A stretch of DNA of 36,655 nucleotides from Alphaproteobacteria bacterium (GCA_017618175.1 JAFZUT010000011.1:1-36655); one strand, 5' to 3'; positions 8,749 through 17,012 are shown, counted from the first letter of the stretch. The notes: generated by a model not told the origin, from the sequence alone. Program-made: numbers and translations.

Positions 8749-8761
8749 ACCTTTTCGTTAT

Positions 8762-8837
8762 GGGGTTGTAGCTCAGTTGGTAGAGCACTTGCATGGCATG
8801 CAAGGGGTCGTCGGTTCAAGTCCGATCAGCTCCACCA
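8762..8837 (+). tRNA. tRNA-Ala (anticodon GGC)
   Basis: A complete cloverleaf of 76 nt. The acceptor GGGGTTG pairs with CAGCTCC (with G-U pairs), the D-arm is GCTC...GAGC, the anticodon stem CTTGC/GCAAG encloses the loop ATGGCAT (anticodon GGC), and the T-arm is GTCGG-TTCAAGT-CCGAT. CCA is encoded. It is followed directly by a palindromic segment and a GIY-YIG gene. Confidence 0.97.
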
Positions 8838-8946
8838 TCCGTCTTCGCTTCGCTCCGTCGCGATTGGTACAATCGGGCGGGGCGATGTGATTTTAATCAC
8901 GCGAAGCGGATGTCGCGACGGAGTGCGCCCTGCGCACGCAGACGGA
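8838..8946. repeat. Imperfect inverted repeat between tRNA-Ala and the GIY-YIG gene
   Basis: The left arm 8838-8863 (ending CTCCGTCGCGA) faces the right arm 8913-8946 (beginning TCGCGACGGAG and ending GACGGA). The right arm carries about 8 extra bases that form their own hairpin (GTGCG...CGCAC, 8923-8937). The spacer contains a second palindrome, GTGATT-TT-AATCAC, at 8887-8900. No coding sequence is supported here. It directly abuts the tRNA CCA end and resembles a small mobile or REP-like structure. Confidence 0.75.
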
Positions 8947-8954
8947 CAAAAATT

Positions 8955-9194
8955 ATGTTTTACGTATACATTTTACAGAGTATAAATTTTCCAGATAATT
9001 TTTATATCGGTTATACCGATGATTTGAAAAGGCGCATAAAACAGCATAACTATGATCATGTTGGGCACACAGACAAGTATAAACCATGGCGTATAAAAGA
9101 TTATTTTGCAATTGATGACGAACAAAAGGCAAAAGAATTTGAAAAATACCTAAAATCCCAATGTGGTCGTGAATTTATCAAGAAACACTTTTGA
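8955..9194 (+). CDS. GIY-YIG family nuclease (short, UvrC-N/YhbQ-like)
   Basis: A 79-residue protein with the GIY-YIG fold signature: YVYILQS at residues 3-9, then FYIGYTDDLKRRIKQHN at about 16-32 with the catalytic tyrosines and arginine. The glutamate is likely E60 (KAKEFEKYLK). I chose the ATG at 8955; reading further upstream runs back through the palindrome and the tRNA and is not credible. Ribosome site is weak. Stand-alone copies of this family are common and patchily distributed behind tRNA genes in many bacteria, and their role is unclear. The flanking inverted repeat suggests it came with a mobile cassette. Confidence 0.85.
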   Translation: MFYVYILQSINFPDNFYIGYTDDLKRRIKQHNYDHVGHTDKYKPWRIKDYFAIDDEQKAKEFEKYLKSQCGREFIKKHF

Positions 9195-9254
9195 AACCTG
9201 ATACCTTGCGACAGCAATCGGCGAAGGCGGGCCAAATATATAATGTAATACAAT

Positions 9255-9282
9255 TTGACATCTGTCCCATTTATTTTATACT
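9255..9282 (+). promoter_or_regulatory. Promoter for the histidine phosphatase (leaderless)
   Basis: TTGACA at 9255-9260 and TATACT at 9277-9282 are 16 bp apart. The predicted +1 (9289) is the A of the ATG itself. No Shine-Dalgarno sequence precedes the gene. Confidence 0.8.
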
Positions 9283-9288
9283 GGTCGT

Positions 9289-9891
9289 ATGCTTTACATT
9301 GTACGTCATGGAAAAACTGATTGGAACCTTGAAGACAGAATTCAAGGTGTTGCGGATGTACCGTTAAATGCAACCGGACGGGATCATGCATATAACGTTG
9401 CAGAAAAATTAAGCGGTTTTCAAATTCAAAAAATTATTTCATCGAATCTTTCGCGGGCGCGCGAAACGGCGCAAATAATCGGCGATAAATTACACATTAG
9501 GGTTGATTATGACGCGCGCATTCGTGAATACGATTTTGGAAAATTGACGGGATTAAAACGCGCGGAAATTGACCCATTGGCCGTGCAAATGTTCTTTACC
9601 AACCCAACCGAATTCGGTGCGGAAAGATTGGAAGATGCCTTTGCGCGTGTTGCATGTTTCTTGGAAGATAACGATTACGATAAAAACACTTTGGTTGTCA
9701 CGCATGGTGGGGTTATCAATTTTATAATGTGTTATTTAGAAAACAAAAATACTTTCCACGCGCATTCATACCTTGATAAATGCCTGAATGTAAAAATTGA
9801 TAACGCGTCCGTATTGCGAATCAAAGATTTGAAATCGAATTTAGACATACTGAAAAACACACGTTTTTACCGGTTACAAAAATCAAAATAA
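9289..9891 (+). CDS. Histidine phosphatase superfamily protein (GpmB/CobC-like)
   Basis: A 200-residue protein with the catalytic RHG motif at residues 6-8 (IVRHGKTDWN). It also has the ISSNLSRARETAQII segment at about 50-64, an acidic motif REYDFGKLTG at about 82-91, and the second histidine in VVTHGGVINF at about 139-148. This is the phosphoglycerate mutase/phosphatase branch; the substrate cannot be read from the sequence, and alpha-ribazole phosphatase or a general sugar phosphatase are both possible. It is a single-gene unit between a strong promoter and a terminator. Confidence 0.9.
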   Translation: MLYIVRHGKTDWNLEDRIQGVADVPLNATGRDHAYNVAEKLSGFQIQKIISSNLSRARETAQIIGDKLHIRVDYDARIREYDFGKLTGLKRAEIDPLAVQMFFTNPTEFGAERLEDAFARVACFLEDNDYDKNTLVVTHGGVINFIMCYLENKNTFHAHSYLDKCLNVKIDNASVLRIKDLKSNLDILKNTRFYRLQKSK

Positions 9892-9892
9892 T

Positions 9893-9918
9893 AAAAAACG
9901 CCCAATCGGACGTTTTTT
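9893..9918. terminator. Bidirectional rho-independent terminator
   Basis: A-rich tract, hairpin AACG-CCC-AATC-GGA-CGTT with one mismatch, and a T tract. It lies between two convergent genes. The stem is nearly identical to the terminator at 20566-20590. Confidence 0.85.
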
Positions 9919-9922
9919 TGAT

Positions 9923-10552
9923 TTAGTTTATACTCCACAACAGACAATTTGCATCGGTGTGTTCGTCACCCAACCACTGGGTACAGGTCATTTTATTTTG
10001 TTTGGTGTCAACCACACCGGCGGTCACCAATTTATCTGTATCTGTGGTTGAATCATATGTTGTCGAACCATCGTAAATTGCACGCTCGCTGAAAGCTGCG
10101 CTTCCGTTACTGCTACTTATTGTACCGTTATACGTTACGACACTGCCGGTTGTACCCGGTGTAATTGTTGCCTGTTTTTGGCCAAGGGCATACGATATAT
10201 ATTTTGCGGGCACAAGACTTTGATCCAATTCTTCACCCGTTTTATTCAATTGAGTTTGTAGTCTTAGGCCACCGTCACCACTAAAATCAACTCCGGTTAC
10301 AAGACCAAATTTTATTGCGGTCTCAACGCGGCTGTTGTCGCTTTCCATAATAAATCTTTCCTGAACATCACCGGCGGTTCCGCCATATGTGACGACACTG
10401 CCGTTCGCACCATCTGCGCCGGCGGGAATTTTTTCTTGGAATTTATTATCAACATAATTCTGGGTCGGTATAGTTGATGTTGTTGTTTCTGCAAACGCGT
10501 TTAATGCTAAAACCGATGCAATTGCACCGAATGTAAGAATTGAAATTCTCAT
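9923..10552 (-). CDS. Secreted modular protein, family member B
   Basis: A 209-residue protein with a signal peptide (residues 1-21, ending NAFA). It has two copies of the module seen in member A: YVDNKFQEKIPAG...GSVVTYGGTAG..QERFI at about 32-70, and GQKQATITPG..GSVVTYNGTI...ERAIYD at about 128-165. It ends with a KQNKMTCTQWL...EHTDANCLLW tail that is almost the same as in the protein at 21690-22604. The upstream 88 bp match the start of member A. SD is AGGAAGAG. The repeats and the serine/threonine-rich make-up suggest a surface or fibre-like protein. Function unknown. Confidence 0.8.
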   Translation of the reverse strand: MRISILTFGAIASVLALNAFAETTTSTIPTQNYVDNKFQEKIPAGADGANGSVVTYGGTAGDVQERFIMESDNSRVETAIKFGLVTGVDFSGDGGLRLQTQLNKTGEELDQSLVPAKYISYALGQKQATITPGTTGSVVTYNGTISSSNGSAAFSERAIYDGSTTYDSTTDTDKLVTAGVVDTKQNKMTCTQWLGDEHTDANCLLWSIN

Positions 10553-10598
10553 ATTCTCTTCCTTTGTTGTGCTTGTTTATGTATGTATAAAGTGTAAC
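10511..10598. repeat. 88-bp inverted repeat, right copy
   Basis: Reverse complement of 1-88 with one mismatch. On the minus strand it contains the -10 box TATACA (10584-10589), the RBS and the first codons of member B. Immediately outside it lies the palindrome AAAAAGGTACCTTTTT. Confidence 0.9.
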
Positions 10599-10702
10599 AA
10601 AAAGGTACCTTTTTTTGACCACCCTGCAAGATTTCGTAAGTCATTGATTTTACTGAATCGCACTTTCTAAAAAAAGTGGTGGACAAAAAGGTACCTTTTT
10701 GT
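10599..10702. promoter_or_regulatory. Paired GGTACC palindromes upstream of secreted protein B
   Basis: Two palindromes are present: AAAAAGGTACCTTTTT at 10599-10614 and the perfect 20-bp ACAAAAAGGTACCTTTTTGT at 10683-10702. Their flanks (GGTGG..CA) make them inverted copies of each other around a spacer of about 68 bp. The first lies over the -35 region of the minus-strand promoter, centred about 29 bp before its predicted +1. That placement fits an operator for a dimeric regulator. A small mobile element with inverted ends is an alternative. No gene lies in 10553-10722. Confidence 0.55.
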
Positions 10703-10722
10703 GACCAGGTTAAATCGATGCA

Positions 10723-11643
10723 CTAAATCAAATAAAATATATACGCCGCGTATGAAATTAAAAATATAATTCCGGCGGTACGGGTAAGTTTTGCGCCCCG
10801 TGATGTGAAAATCATCAGCATTATAATGGCCAACATCGCAATTGCGCCGTCAAATATAAATGCCGGGTTAAATGGCAACGGGTGAATCGCCGCCGCCGTT
10901 CCCAAAACAAACAGTATGTTAAATATATTCGACCCGACAATATTTCCAACCGCCATATCATATTCGCGCTTTAACGCGGCGGCAACGCAGACCGCCAATT
11001 CGGGCAAACTGGTCCCTAAGGCAACCAATGTCAATCCAATCACACGATCCGAAACGCCAACACGTGTGGCAATATCCATGGCGGAATCTATGATTAAATC
11101 GCCGCCCAGAACAATGGCGGTGATACCTGCGACAATCATTACAATTGTCATCGGTATGGAAAACTGTCTTATTTCGGGTTCCGGTTCTTTTGAACGCCGT
11201 GCCATAATTATTGTGTATGTGATAAACCCGGCGAACATTGCCAAGAATATAAATGCGGCAATTCGCGATACCGACCCAAACCACATCCCAAAACCAATCA
11301 ACAACAATGTCACCAAACCAACGAACGGTAATTCATATTTCTTGGTGTTTTTATGTATCGGCAATGCGCCAATCAACGCTGTTATTCCCAATATAAGGAA
11401 AATGTTCGTAATATTACTGCCGATGACATTGCCGATTGAAACGCCGTCCGATCCCTTTAATGCTGCGGCAATGCTGATTGCGGCCTCGGGCGCACTGGTA
11501 CCGATGGCGACAAGTGTTGTTCCAATTATAATTGCCGGAATGTTAAATCGGCGCGCAACACCGGCCGCCGCGTCAACAAAAGCGTCCGCACCGCGCACCA
11601 ATAACACAAACCCGATAATCAACAAAATCAAAGGTTCAATCAT
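10723..11643 (-). CDS. yrbG: Calcium/sodium (cation/Ca2+ exchanger family) antiporter
   Basis: A 306-residue membrane protein with the two alpha repeats of the CaCA superfamily. The first contains GTTLVAIGTSAPEAAIS (about 40-56) and IGNVIGSNITNIFLILG (about 69-85). The second contains GLTLVALGTSLPELAV (about 198-213) and VGNIVGSNIFNILFVLG (about 228-244). About ten transmembrane helices are separated by a short cytoplasmic loop (MARRSKEPEPE, about 147-157). It exchanges cations across the inner membrane, probably exporting Ca2+. The symbol follows the E. coli homologue. It has no clear SD, and the -10 box lies 7 bp from its ATG. Confidence 0.93.
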   Translation of the reverse strand: MIEPLILLIIGFVLLVRGADAFVDAAAGVARRFNIPAIIIGTTLVAIGTSAPEAAISIAAALKGSDGVSIGNVIGSNITNIFLILGITALIGALPIHKNTKKYELPFVGLVTLLLIGFGMWFGSVSRIAAFIFLAMFAGFITYTIIMARRSKEPEPEIRQFSIPMTIVMIVAGITAIVLGGDLIIDSAMDIATRVGVSDRVIGLTLVALGTSLPELAVCVAAALKREYDMAVGNIVGSNIFNILFVLGTAAAIHPLPFNPAFIFDGAIAMLAIIMLMIFTSRGAKLTRTAGIIFLISYAAYIFYLI

Positions 11644-11650
11644 ACCAAAT

Positions 11651-11697
11651 AATGTATCATAAATTCACTTTGTTTGAAAGACTTTTTGTGATAGAAT
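11651..11697. promoter_or_regulatory. Divergent promoters for the antiporter and the 1411-residue protein
   Basis: Minus strand: extended -10 TGATACATT (hexamer at 11651-11656), predicted +1 at 11644, one base before the antiporter ATG. Plus strand: extended -10 TGATAGAAT (hexamer at 11692-11697) with TTGTTT at 11670-11675, 16 bp away. The plus transcript has a leader of about 34 nt with the SD GGGGAG. Confidence 0.65.
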
Positions 11698-11737
11698 ATA
11701 CACTGATAAAATTAACGCTTTAGGGGAGATAAAAATT

Positions 11738-14700
11738 ATGCCAGAAATTAATGTTCGTGATAACAATGCTCGTCGTACGACCGATGATAACTTGATTGCG
11801 TTGGCCAAGAATATAGCCCGTGCGTATCGTGCAACCAATGTTTTGACCAGACGCGAATATAAATCTACATGGAACGAGAACAATGTAAATGCGATAAACG
11901 ATGTTATTGCGAATATTCCAAATATGGATGCGGAACAACGTCAAATTTTCTGCAAAAATTTTGTTGCCGATGATACAGAAAACTTTAATGGTGCAACCCC
12001 GGTTATTTTGGCGTATGCCTATCTTGCGACGCGGGGCGAAGATACCCCAATGGCACGTGCGTTGGCGGCGCGCATTGATGATATGTCGGCGGATTTTGCA
12101 AATTCTGGTGGGTTGGTTTTAGATAATGGAACGAAGTGGCCTTTGGTTGATATAACAAATATTGCCGATGTTTATGAAGGCTTTACCGCCGCATTGAACG
12201 CCCGTATTGCGGATTTGGATGAAACGCGTGATGCCGAAAAAATCGCAGAAATTAAATCTAATTTGGTGCAAATGGAAACGGTGATTACCGATTACGACCG
12301 TGCATGGGGACTGGACAAGGCGCGGCCCAATGATGCCGTGGAATATGAACGGCGTTGGGATAAATTAAATGATGTGTTAAATCGTGCAGGTTTGTTTGCA
12401 TCCGGCAAAGATCAGGTCAAAAATTATACTTTTACAGATGAAAACGGTAACCCGATTCCCCAAATTTTAGAAAACGGTGAACTGGACAAAGAAGGTCGTG
12501 CGGCCGCATTATTGGATTTAACGCGTGGTGATATTGCGCGTCGTCGTGTCACCAGGGCCGATGAAAAAATAGATGCAAACGAAATAGAACAAGAATTAAA
12601 TGACGAATTTTTGTTCAAATTGTACGAAGTGGCAAACGCCGACAAAATTGTCCAAATGGCCCAAGAGAACCCTGAGGTATTTACTGACCCGGAAAAACGG
12701 AACGAATTTATTCGTGGATTGATGACCCAGGGCGGAACAATATCAAACGAAGCCTACAATGCCGCATTGGATGAAAATGCAAATGCCACCGCCGGTTGGG
12801 CCGCGCGGTTAAAAACGAAATTGGGGACGGCCGCGGAAAACATTGGTGGATTTTTTGGCAAGGTTTTCCGGCGCAACGAAGATGTTGACCGATTGGCCAA
12901 TGTGCGTATGGCGCGCAGGCCGGTTGATAAACGTCAAAAACGTATAGAACTGTTTAAGCGCGTGTTAAAAGGTTTTGCCAGTGCATTCATCGCCAGTATG
13001 TTAATTACAACCGTCGCCACCGCGGCGGCGGCAACGGCCGGAATATCTTTGGCGGCATCTATGGCGGCAATTGGAATCGTGACCGCAATTGGTATGGGTG
13101 TGGTCCAAGTTAATCGTTGGCGCCGTGCGCAACAGGCGGCGGGATTGCCGACCGATATACGTGCGTTCTTGGCGGATAAACGGCTTGTGACATCGTTGGG
13201 CGTCAGTACCATAGCGGTTGTCGCCATGTGTTTCGGCGCGGCCGGTATGGCCCAGGCGGCCATGGCATTGGGTTATGGCGCGTTGGCGGTTGGCGGTGCC
13301 AAAAATGCGGTCGAATCGTATCGCGATGCGCGTGATTCGCGTATGTCTGTGGCGGAATCTATTGCGTGGGCAATCGCAAATGCGGGCGCGGTTGTTGCCG
13401 GTGGATTGACGGGTCGTTATACTGCGAACGTGGCAATCAACGCATATAATAACGCAAACCAAGAAAATACTTTGTTGCAAAATGCAAACGAACGGACGAT
13501 TAAACATACAAATACCACGACCGAAACGCGCGTGGAATATACCCAAGATGCGTTGGATAACGCGGAAAAAATTGCGAATATGTGGTATCGTGATAACCCG
13601 GACATCCTGCAACAACGTGTTGATGCAATAAATGCGTATAACGCGGAACACGGGACAAATATTGACCCGTATCGTGCAATTATGATAAATGGCGATGCGG
13701 GCGGCCAAACATTTGATAATATGCGCCTGCACGTCAATAACAGTCACATCGACCCGAATGTAAATGATATATACAGTCACGGTCACCATCGTGTCTTGAC
13801 CGATGCATGGGGGCGCGCACACGGATTTACCCACGAAGAATTGAATGCGGCGGCACGGTTATTTAATGCCGATGGTTCGGTTAATGCGAATGGTATGAAT
13901 GTGGTGTCGCGTCTTGATGGCGTGATAAGTGAAACCAACACGGTGGGTGTTGTTCCGGGACGCCCGGTTCAAACAGATGGTTATTTCAAACCAAATGACC
14001 CAAAGGGGTGGACAACATATACCGATGGTCGTCCGGCAATGGTTGAAAATACATATGAAACAACCGAAACGACATATAAAGATGTAACAGATTATACCCG
14101 TGCGCGCGGGGACGGTATGGCGGCATTTGGAAATTATAATCCGCGCGAACGTAAAACGGTACTGCGTGACCGTATCGGCGCGTTTTGGGATAAAATAAAT
14201 CAAAACAAAAAAGAAAAGCCGGTCATAGAACCTGTCTTGACCGATGAACCAAAGGACGAATCACGGGATGATAATCCATTTATTCCTGTTGTATCGTTTG
14301 TTAACGATAAAGACAAAGATAAAGCGGAAACACCGGTCATAGAACCTGTCTTGACCGATGAACCCAAAGATGAAAAGGTCAATTTTGACGATGTGTTTCC
14401 TGGGCCGGGTGATGTGGTTGATACAGAAACGGTTTATACATTGGACCCGGAAAATACCCCGGTCATTGAACCTGTGATTGAAAACGTGGAACAACCGGTT
14501 GCCCCGGTGGCGGACGACAAAATATTGGCAATCACTCGGTCCCAGGCGAAATCTTGGCATGATTTACATGCGCGTTTAGAAAAAAATCAAAAGAAATTAA
14601 GCAAGAGTCCGCATGGTTCCAAAGCGGACAAACTGCACGCCGAAGAATCAAAATTGCAGTATCTTATCAATAAACTGCGCAATGAATTGGGACATTATGA

Positions 14701-15973
14701 TGATGATACAATAGAACGCGCCGCGCGCGAAGCGTTATTGCGTGAAGACCTGAATGCGAAACAGGCGTTGGTTGCCGCGGGTCCGGGTGCGGGCGCGACC
14801 AGGTGGGATGAAGCGGATTGGCGCGGTGAAATTGCAAAATTGGACAACAAAATAAATAAAAAGATAGAACAATGGGGCGCCGATATAGAATCTGGTGCGC
14901 GGGCGGATAAATCCAGATTGCGTTTTCCAACCCCGGTTCCGGGTGTCCAACGTCAAAAGAAAAATGAACGGGGTGATGTAAAATTGCCGACCGAAAACGA
15001 ATTACATCCGCGCGCCCCGGAAATCGTTGTTGAACCACGCGATGAACAACCGGTTCAGGTCAAAGATGCGGAACCTAAGCCGACACGTGCGGAACGCAGG
15101 GCGGTACGCCGTGAACAAAAAATGGAACAAAAGGCCAAACGGCGTGCGGAACACGAAAAAATTGTCGCGTCATTACCGCAAAAGGTTGAACGTTTCAATT
15201 TGTTTGGCGCGTTAAAACGCGCACTTGGCAAAGTGGCGAAAAATAACAAGCCTGAACGTGAATATTTTGTTCCGGAATCGTTGGAACAATTGGTGTACAA
15301 CGCGAACCTTATCAATACGCCAATTACAACAATTCGTGGGGTGCCGGTGCGTCTGTTCGATTTAGGTGGCAACGGAAATCCAATTACGCAAAATCGCGAG
15401 AAACCGATTGTCGTTGTTGAAATGAAACAAAATGTCGTACGCGATGGAATGGCCGATACAGATATAATACGTATCCCATTCTATCTTGCCACCGGAACCG
15501 AAGAAAAGTCTGGGCGTCCAACCGGCCATTGGTATCCTTTGTCAAATATTCGTGCCAATGGGGATATAGTTGTAGACGAAGGTTATAATACACCGGAACT
15601 TATGCACATTGCCAAGGCATTGGATGCAAATATCGGCGATATTCGTAATTGGCGTAATGATACATTGACACAAAAACGCGAATTGGCGGGTCGCACGGGA
15701 TTTGTTGGTGGCGCAGATGCGATGCAGCACGTTAACCCGGAATTGGTAAAGAAAATTGTTGCGGAATCTGTTTATGACAACAAATCATTGTATAATTTCA
15801 GTTCAGAACACACAGCAGTTGCACGCGATTGGATGAACGCCGCGTTGGTTGAAATTCAATCCCCAGACTATGTTGAACACAGACGCAGAATTGGCGCGGG
15901 TATAAAAAATGTTGCACATCGTGCGTTGAATCGTTTTGGATTTGGACGTGACGATTACGAAGATGAACACTAA
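11738..15973 (+). CDS. 1411-residue membrane-anchored protein of unknown function
   Basis: One uninterrupted frame with an SD (GGGGAG) before the ATG. Residues 1-400 are charged and mostly helical. Residues about 410-455, 485-520 and 535-560 are hydrophobic and rich in alanine and glycine, giving three or four membrane passes. Residues about 590-830 are hydrophilic (HGHHRVLTDAWG). Residues about 825-925 are proline/glutamate-rich linkers with a repeated PVIEPVLTDEPKDE unit. A charged coiled-coil stretch (about 945-1000) and a basic segment (RRAVRREQKMEQKAKRR, about 1120-1140) follow. The last 240 residues look globular (IPFYLATGTEEKSGRPTGHWYP). There is no signal peptide and no motif I recognise. 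The length and mosaic layout suggest a structural, secretion-related or effector-like role, but none is shown. It is monocistronic, with its own promoter and terminator. Confidence 0.75.
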   Translation: MPEINVRDNNARRTTDDNLIALAKNIARAYRATNVLTRREYKSTWNENNVNAINDVIANIPNMDAEQRQIFCKNFVADDTENFNGATPVILAYAYLATRGEDTPMARALAARIDDMSADFANSGGLVLDNGTKWPLVDITNIADVYEGFTAALNARIADLDETRDAEKIAEIKSNLVQMETVITDYDRAWGLDKARPNDAVEYERRWDKLNDVLNRAGLFASGKDQVKNYTFTDENGNPIPQILENGELDKEGRAAALLDLTRGDIARRRVTRADEKIDANEIEQELNDEFLFKLYEVANADKIVQMAQENPEVFTDPEKRNEFIRGLMTQGGTISNEAYNAALDENANATAGWAARLKTKLGTAAENIGGFFGKVFRRNEDVDRLANVRMARRPVDKRQKRIELFKRVLKGFASAFIASMLITTVATAAAATAGISLAASMAAIGIVTAIGMGVVQVNRWRRAQQAAGLPTDIRAFLADKRLVTSLGVSTIAVVAMCFGAAGMAQAAMALGYGALAVGGAKNAVESYRDARDSRMSVAESIAWAIANAGAVVAGGLTGRYTANVAINAYNNANQENTLLQNANERTIKHTNTTTETRVEYTQDALDNAEKIANMWYRDNPDILQQRVDAINAYNAEHGTNIDPYRAIMINGDAGGQTFDNMRLHVNNSHIDPNVNDIYSHGHHRVLTDAWGRAHGFTHEELNAAARLFNADGSVNANGMNVVSRLDGVISETNTVGVVPGRPVQTDGYFKPNDPKGWTTYTDGRPAMVENTYETTETTYKDVTDYTRARGDGMAAFGNYNPRERKTVLRDRIGAFWDKINQNKKEKPVIEPVLTDEPKDESRDDNPFIPVVSFVNDKDKDKAETPVIEPVLTDEPKDEKVNFDDVFPGPGDVVDTETVYTLDPENTPVIEPVIENVEQPVAPVADDKILAITRSQAKSWHDLHARLEKNQKKLSKSPHGSKADKLHAEESKLQYLINKLRNELGHYDDDTIERAAREALLREDLNAKQALVAAGPGAGATRWDEADWRGEIAKLDNKINKKIEQWGADIESGARADKSRLRFPTPVPGVQRQKKNERGDVKLPTENELHPRAPEIVVEPRDEQPVQVKDAEPKPTRAERRAVRREQKMEQKAKRRAEHEKIVASLPQKVERFNLFGALKRALGKVAKNNKPEREYFVPESLEQLVYNANLINTPITTIRGVPVRLFDLGGNGNPITQNREKPIVVVEMKQNVVRDGMADTDIIRIPFYLATGTEEKSGRPTGHWYPLSNIRANGDIVVDEGYNTPELMHIAKALDANIGDIRNWRNDTLTQKRELAGRTGFVGGADAMQHVNPELVKKIVAESVYDNKSLYNFSSEHTAVARDWMNAALVEIQSPDYVEHRRRIGAGIKNVAHRALNRFGFGRDDYEDEH
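14219..14475. repeat. In-frame tandem-type repeat in the large protein
   Basis: A 32-bp unit starting CCGGTCATAGAACCTGTC at 14219-14250 is repeated exactly at 14333-14364, and its first 17 bp recur with one change at 14459-14475. The spacing of 114 and 126 bp is a multiple of three, so the repeats encode PVIEPVL.DEPKDE linkers without shifting frame. The copy number could vary between strains. Confidence 0.85.
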
Positions 15974-15980
15974 CGCATAA

Positions 15981-16009
15981 AAATCACGGGAACATCCCGT
16001 GATTTTTTT
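15981..16009 (+). terminator. Rho-independent terminator of the large gene
   Basis: Stem AAATCACGGG / CCCGTGATTT with loop AACAT, followed by a T tract. It lies just after the stop codon at 15973. Confidence 0.9.
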
Positions 16010-16042
16010 AGAATAAAATCTGTTTTATATTATGAATTTTTG

Positions 16043-16051
16043 TGATATAAT
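16043..16051 (+). promoter_or_regulatory. Extended -10 promoter of the barrel protein (leaderless)
   Basis: TGATATAAT is a perfect extended -10 element. The predicted +1 is at 16058, one base before the ATG at 16059. There is no convincing -35 and no SD. Confidence 0.7.
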
Positions 16052-16058
16052 ATCTGGT

Positions 16059-17006
16059 ATGAAAAGAGGAATTTTTGGTTTTTTAATTGCGTCTGTGGCA
16101 CTGAATACTGGTGCGGCGTTGGCGAATTGGCAATATTCCGGCGAATATACGTATGATATGAATTCATATGATAATGGCGGGCGCGTAAGTGTTTCGGTTC
16201 GTGGCGGTGCAACCTACGCAATGTCAAAAATGCACAATGATGTTGGGTCTGTGGTGTATTCGTATTGTATGGATCCCGCAACCGGTGAATTATATTCAAC
16301 GGAATCTGACGGTTCGTGTGCATCGGGATTGGAATATGCCGGCACGGGCAGTTTGGGTTCACTGTCGATGGGCAAATTGGATGAAATCGCGTTCAGTGGT
16401 GGCGCAAGTATCGGTTGGATTTTACCCGAACATCCCCAATGGCGTCTGGAATTAGGTTGGGACCATTTTGCCGAGGTTGATTATAACGAAACCCCACTTT
16501 TTTATGGTGATATGAAGTTAAGTAACGGGTCGGTTGACCGCGGGTTTGCCGCCGGTTCCGTACAATCAACAATGTCCACAGATTTGATAAGTGTGATGGC
16601 GTTTTATGATTTCTTTGATGGATATGTCAAACCGTTGCATACTATGATTCCATACGTTGGAATCGGGTTTGGTTACGCCGATACTAAAACCGTTATGAAT
16701 TTTGCTGATTTGTACGGAAATCTTTCGGATTTCGAAGATTTGACCAACTTTGGCGAATTGGATGGTGGCGTTATTCATTTCTATAAATCAACAACCAATA
16801 CGTCAAATATCGCAGGTGTTGCGGCGCTGGGGTTTTCTTATGGTTTGGTGGATAATCTGTTTTTGGATTTTGGTGCGCGCGTGTCTTATATCCCGCGGGT
16901 TAAATACCGTTTGGTTAATGCAGATGATACCCGCCATATGGATTGGTTCAGTGCCAAGAATTTGATTTACGCCAATATTATGGTTGGTGTGCGTTTGGAA
17001 TTCTAA
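16059..17006 (+). CDS. Outer-membrane beta-barrel protein
   Basis: Read from the ATG at 16059 (315 residues); an upstream ATG at 16032 would put extra residues before the signal peptide. The signal peptide covers residues 1-22 (ending ALA-NWQ). The rest alternates aromatic and glycine-rich strands with loops, and the protein ends MVGVRLEF with a terminal phenylalanine, the sign of a BamA substrate. Strand-like segments include VSVSVRGGATYAM, FSGGASIGWIL, WRLELGWDHF, MIPYVGIGFGYA, IAGVAALGFSYGL and LFLDFGARVSYI, consistent with 8-12 strands. It resembles the small OmpA-like/surface antigen porins of Alphaproteobacteria. Exact function unknown. Confidence 0.8.
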   Translation: MKRGIFGFLIASVALNTGAALANWQYSGEYTYDMNSYDNGGRVSVSVRGGATYAMSKMHNDVGSVVYSYCMDPATGELYSTESDGSCASGLEYAGTGSLGSLSMGKLDEIAFSGGASIGWILPEHPQWRLELGWDHFAEVDYNETPLFYGDMKLSNGSVDRGFAAGSVQSTMSTDLISVMAFYDFFDGYVKPLHTMIPYVGIGFGYADTKTVMNFADLYGNLSDFEDLTNFGELDGGVIHFYKSTTNTSNIAGVAALGFSYGLVDNLFLDFGARVSYIPRVKYRLVNADDTRHMDWFSAKNLIYANIMVGVRLEF

Positions 17007-17012
17007 TTGATT

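Noticed and set aside
8793-8954. N-terminal extension of the GIY-YIG protein starting inside tRNA-Ala
   Set aside because: The extension translates tRNA and palindrome sequence; the family starts at the YVYILQS strand, which fits the ATG at 8955.
10916-11662. 248-residue plus-strand frame opposite the antiporter
   Set aside because: Low-complexity shadow translation of conserved CaCA repeats; the minus-strand frame has the family motifs.
13001-13834. 277-residue frame on the minus strand inside the large gene
   Set aside because: Composition (very rich in isoleucine, arginine, cysteine and histidine) is that of a shadow frame, there is no SD, and it lies wholly within the well-formed plus-strand gene.
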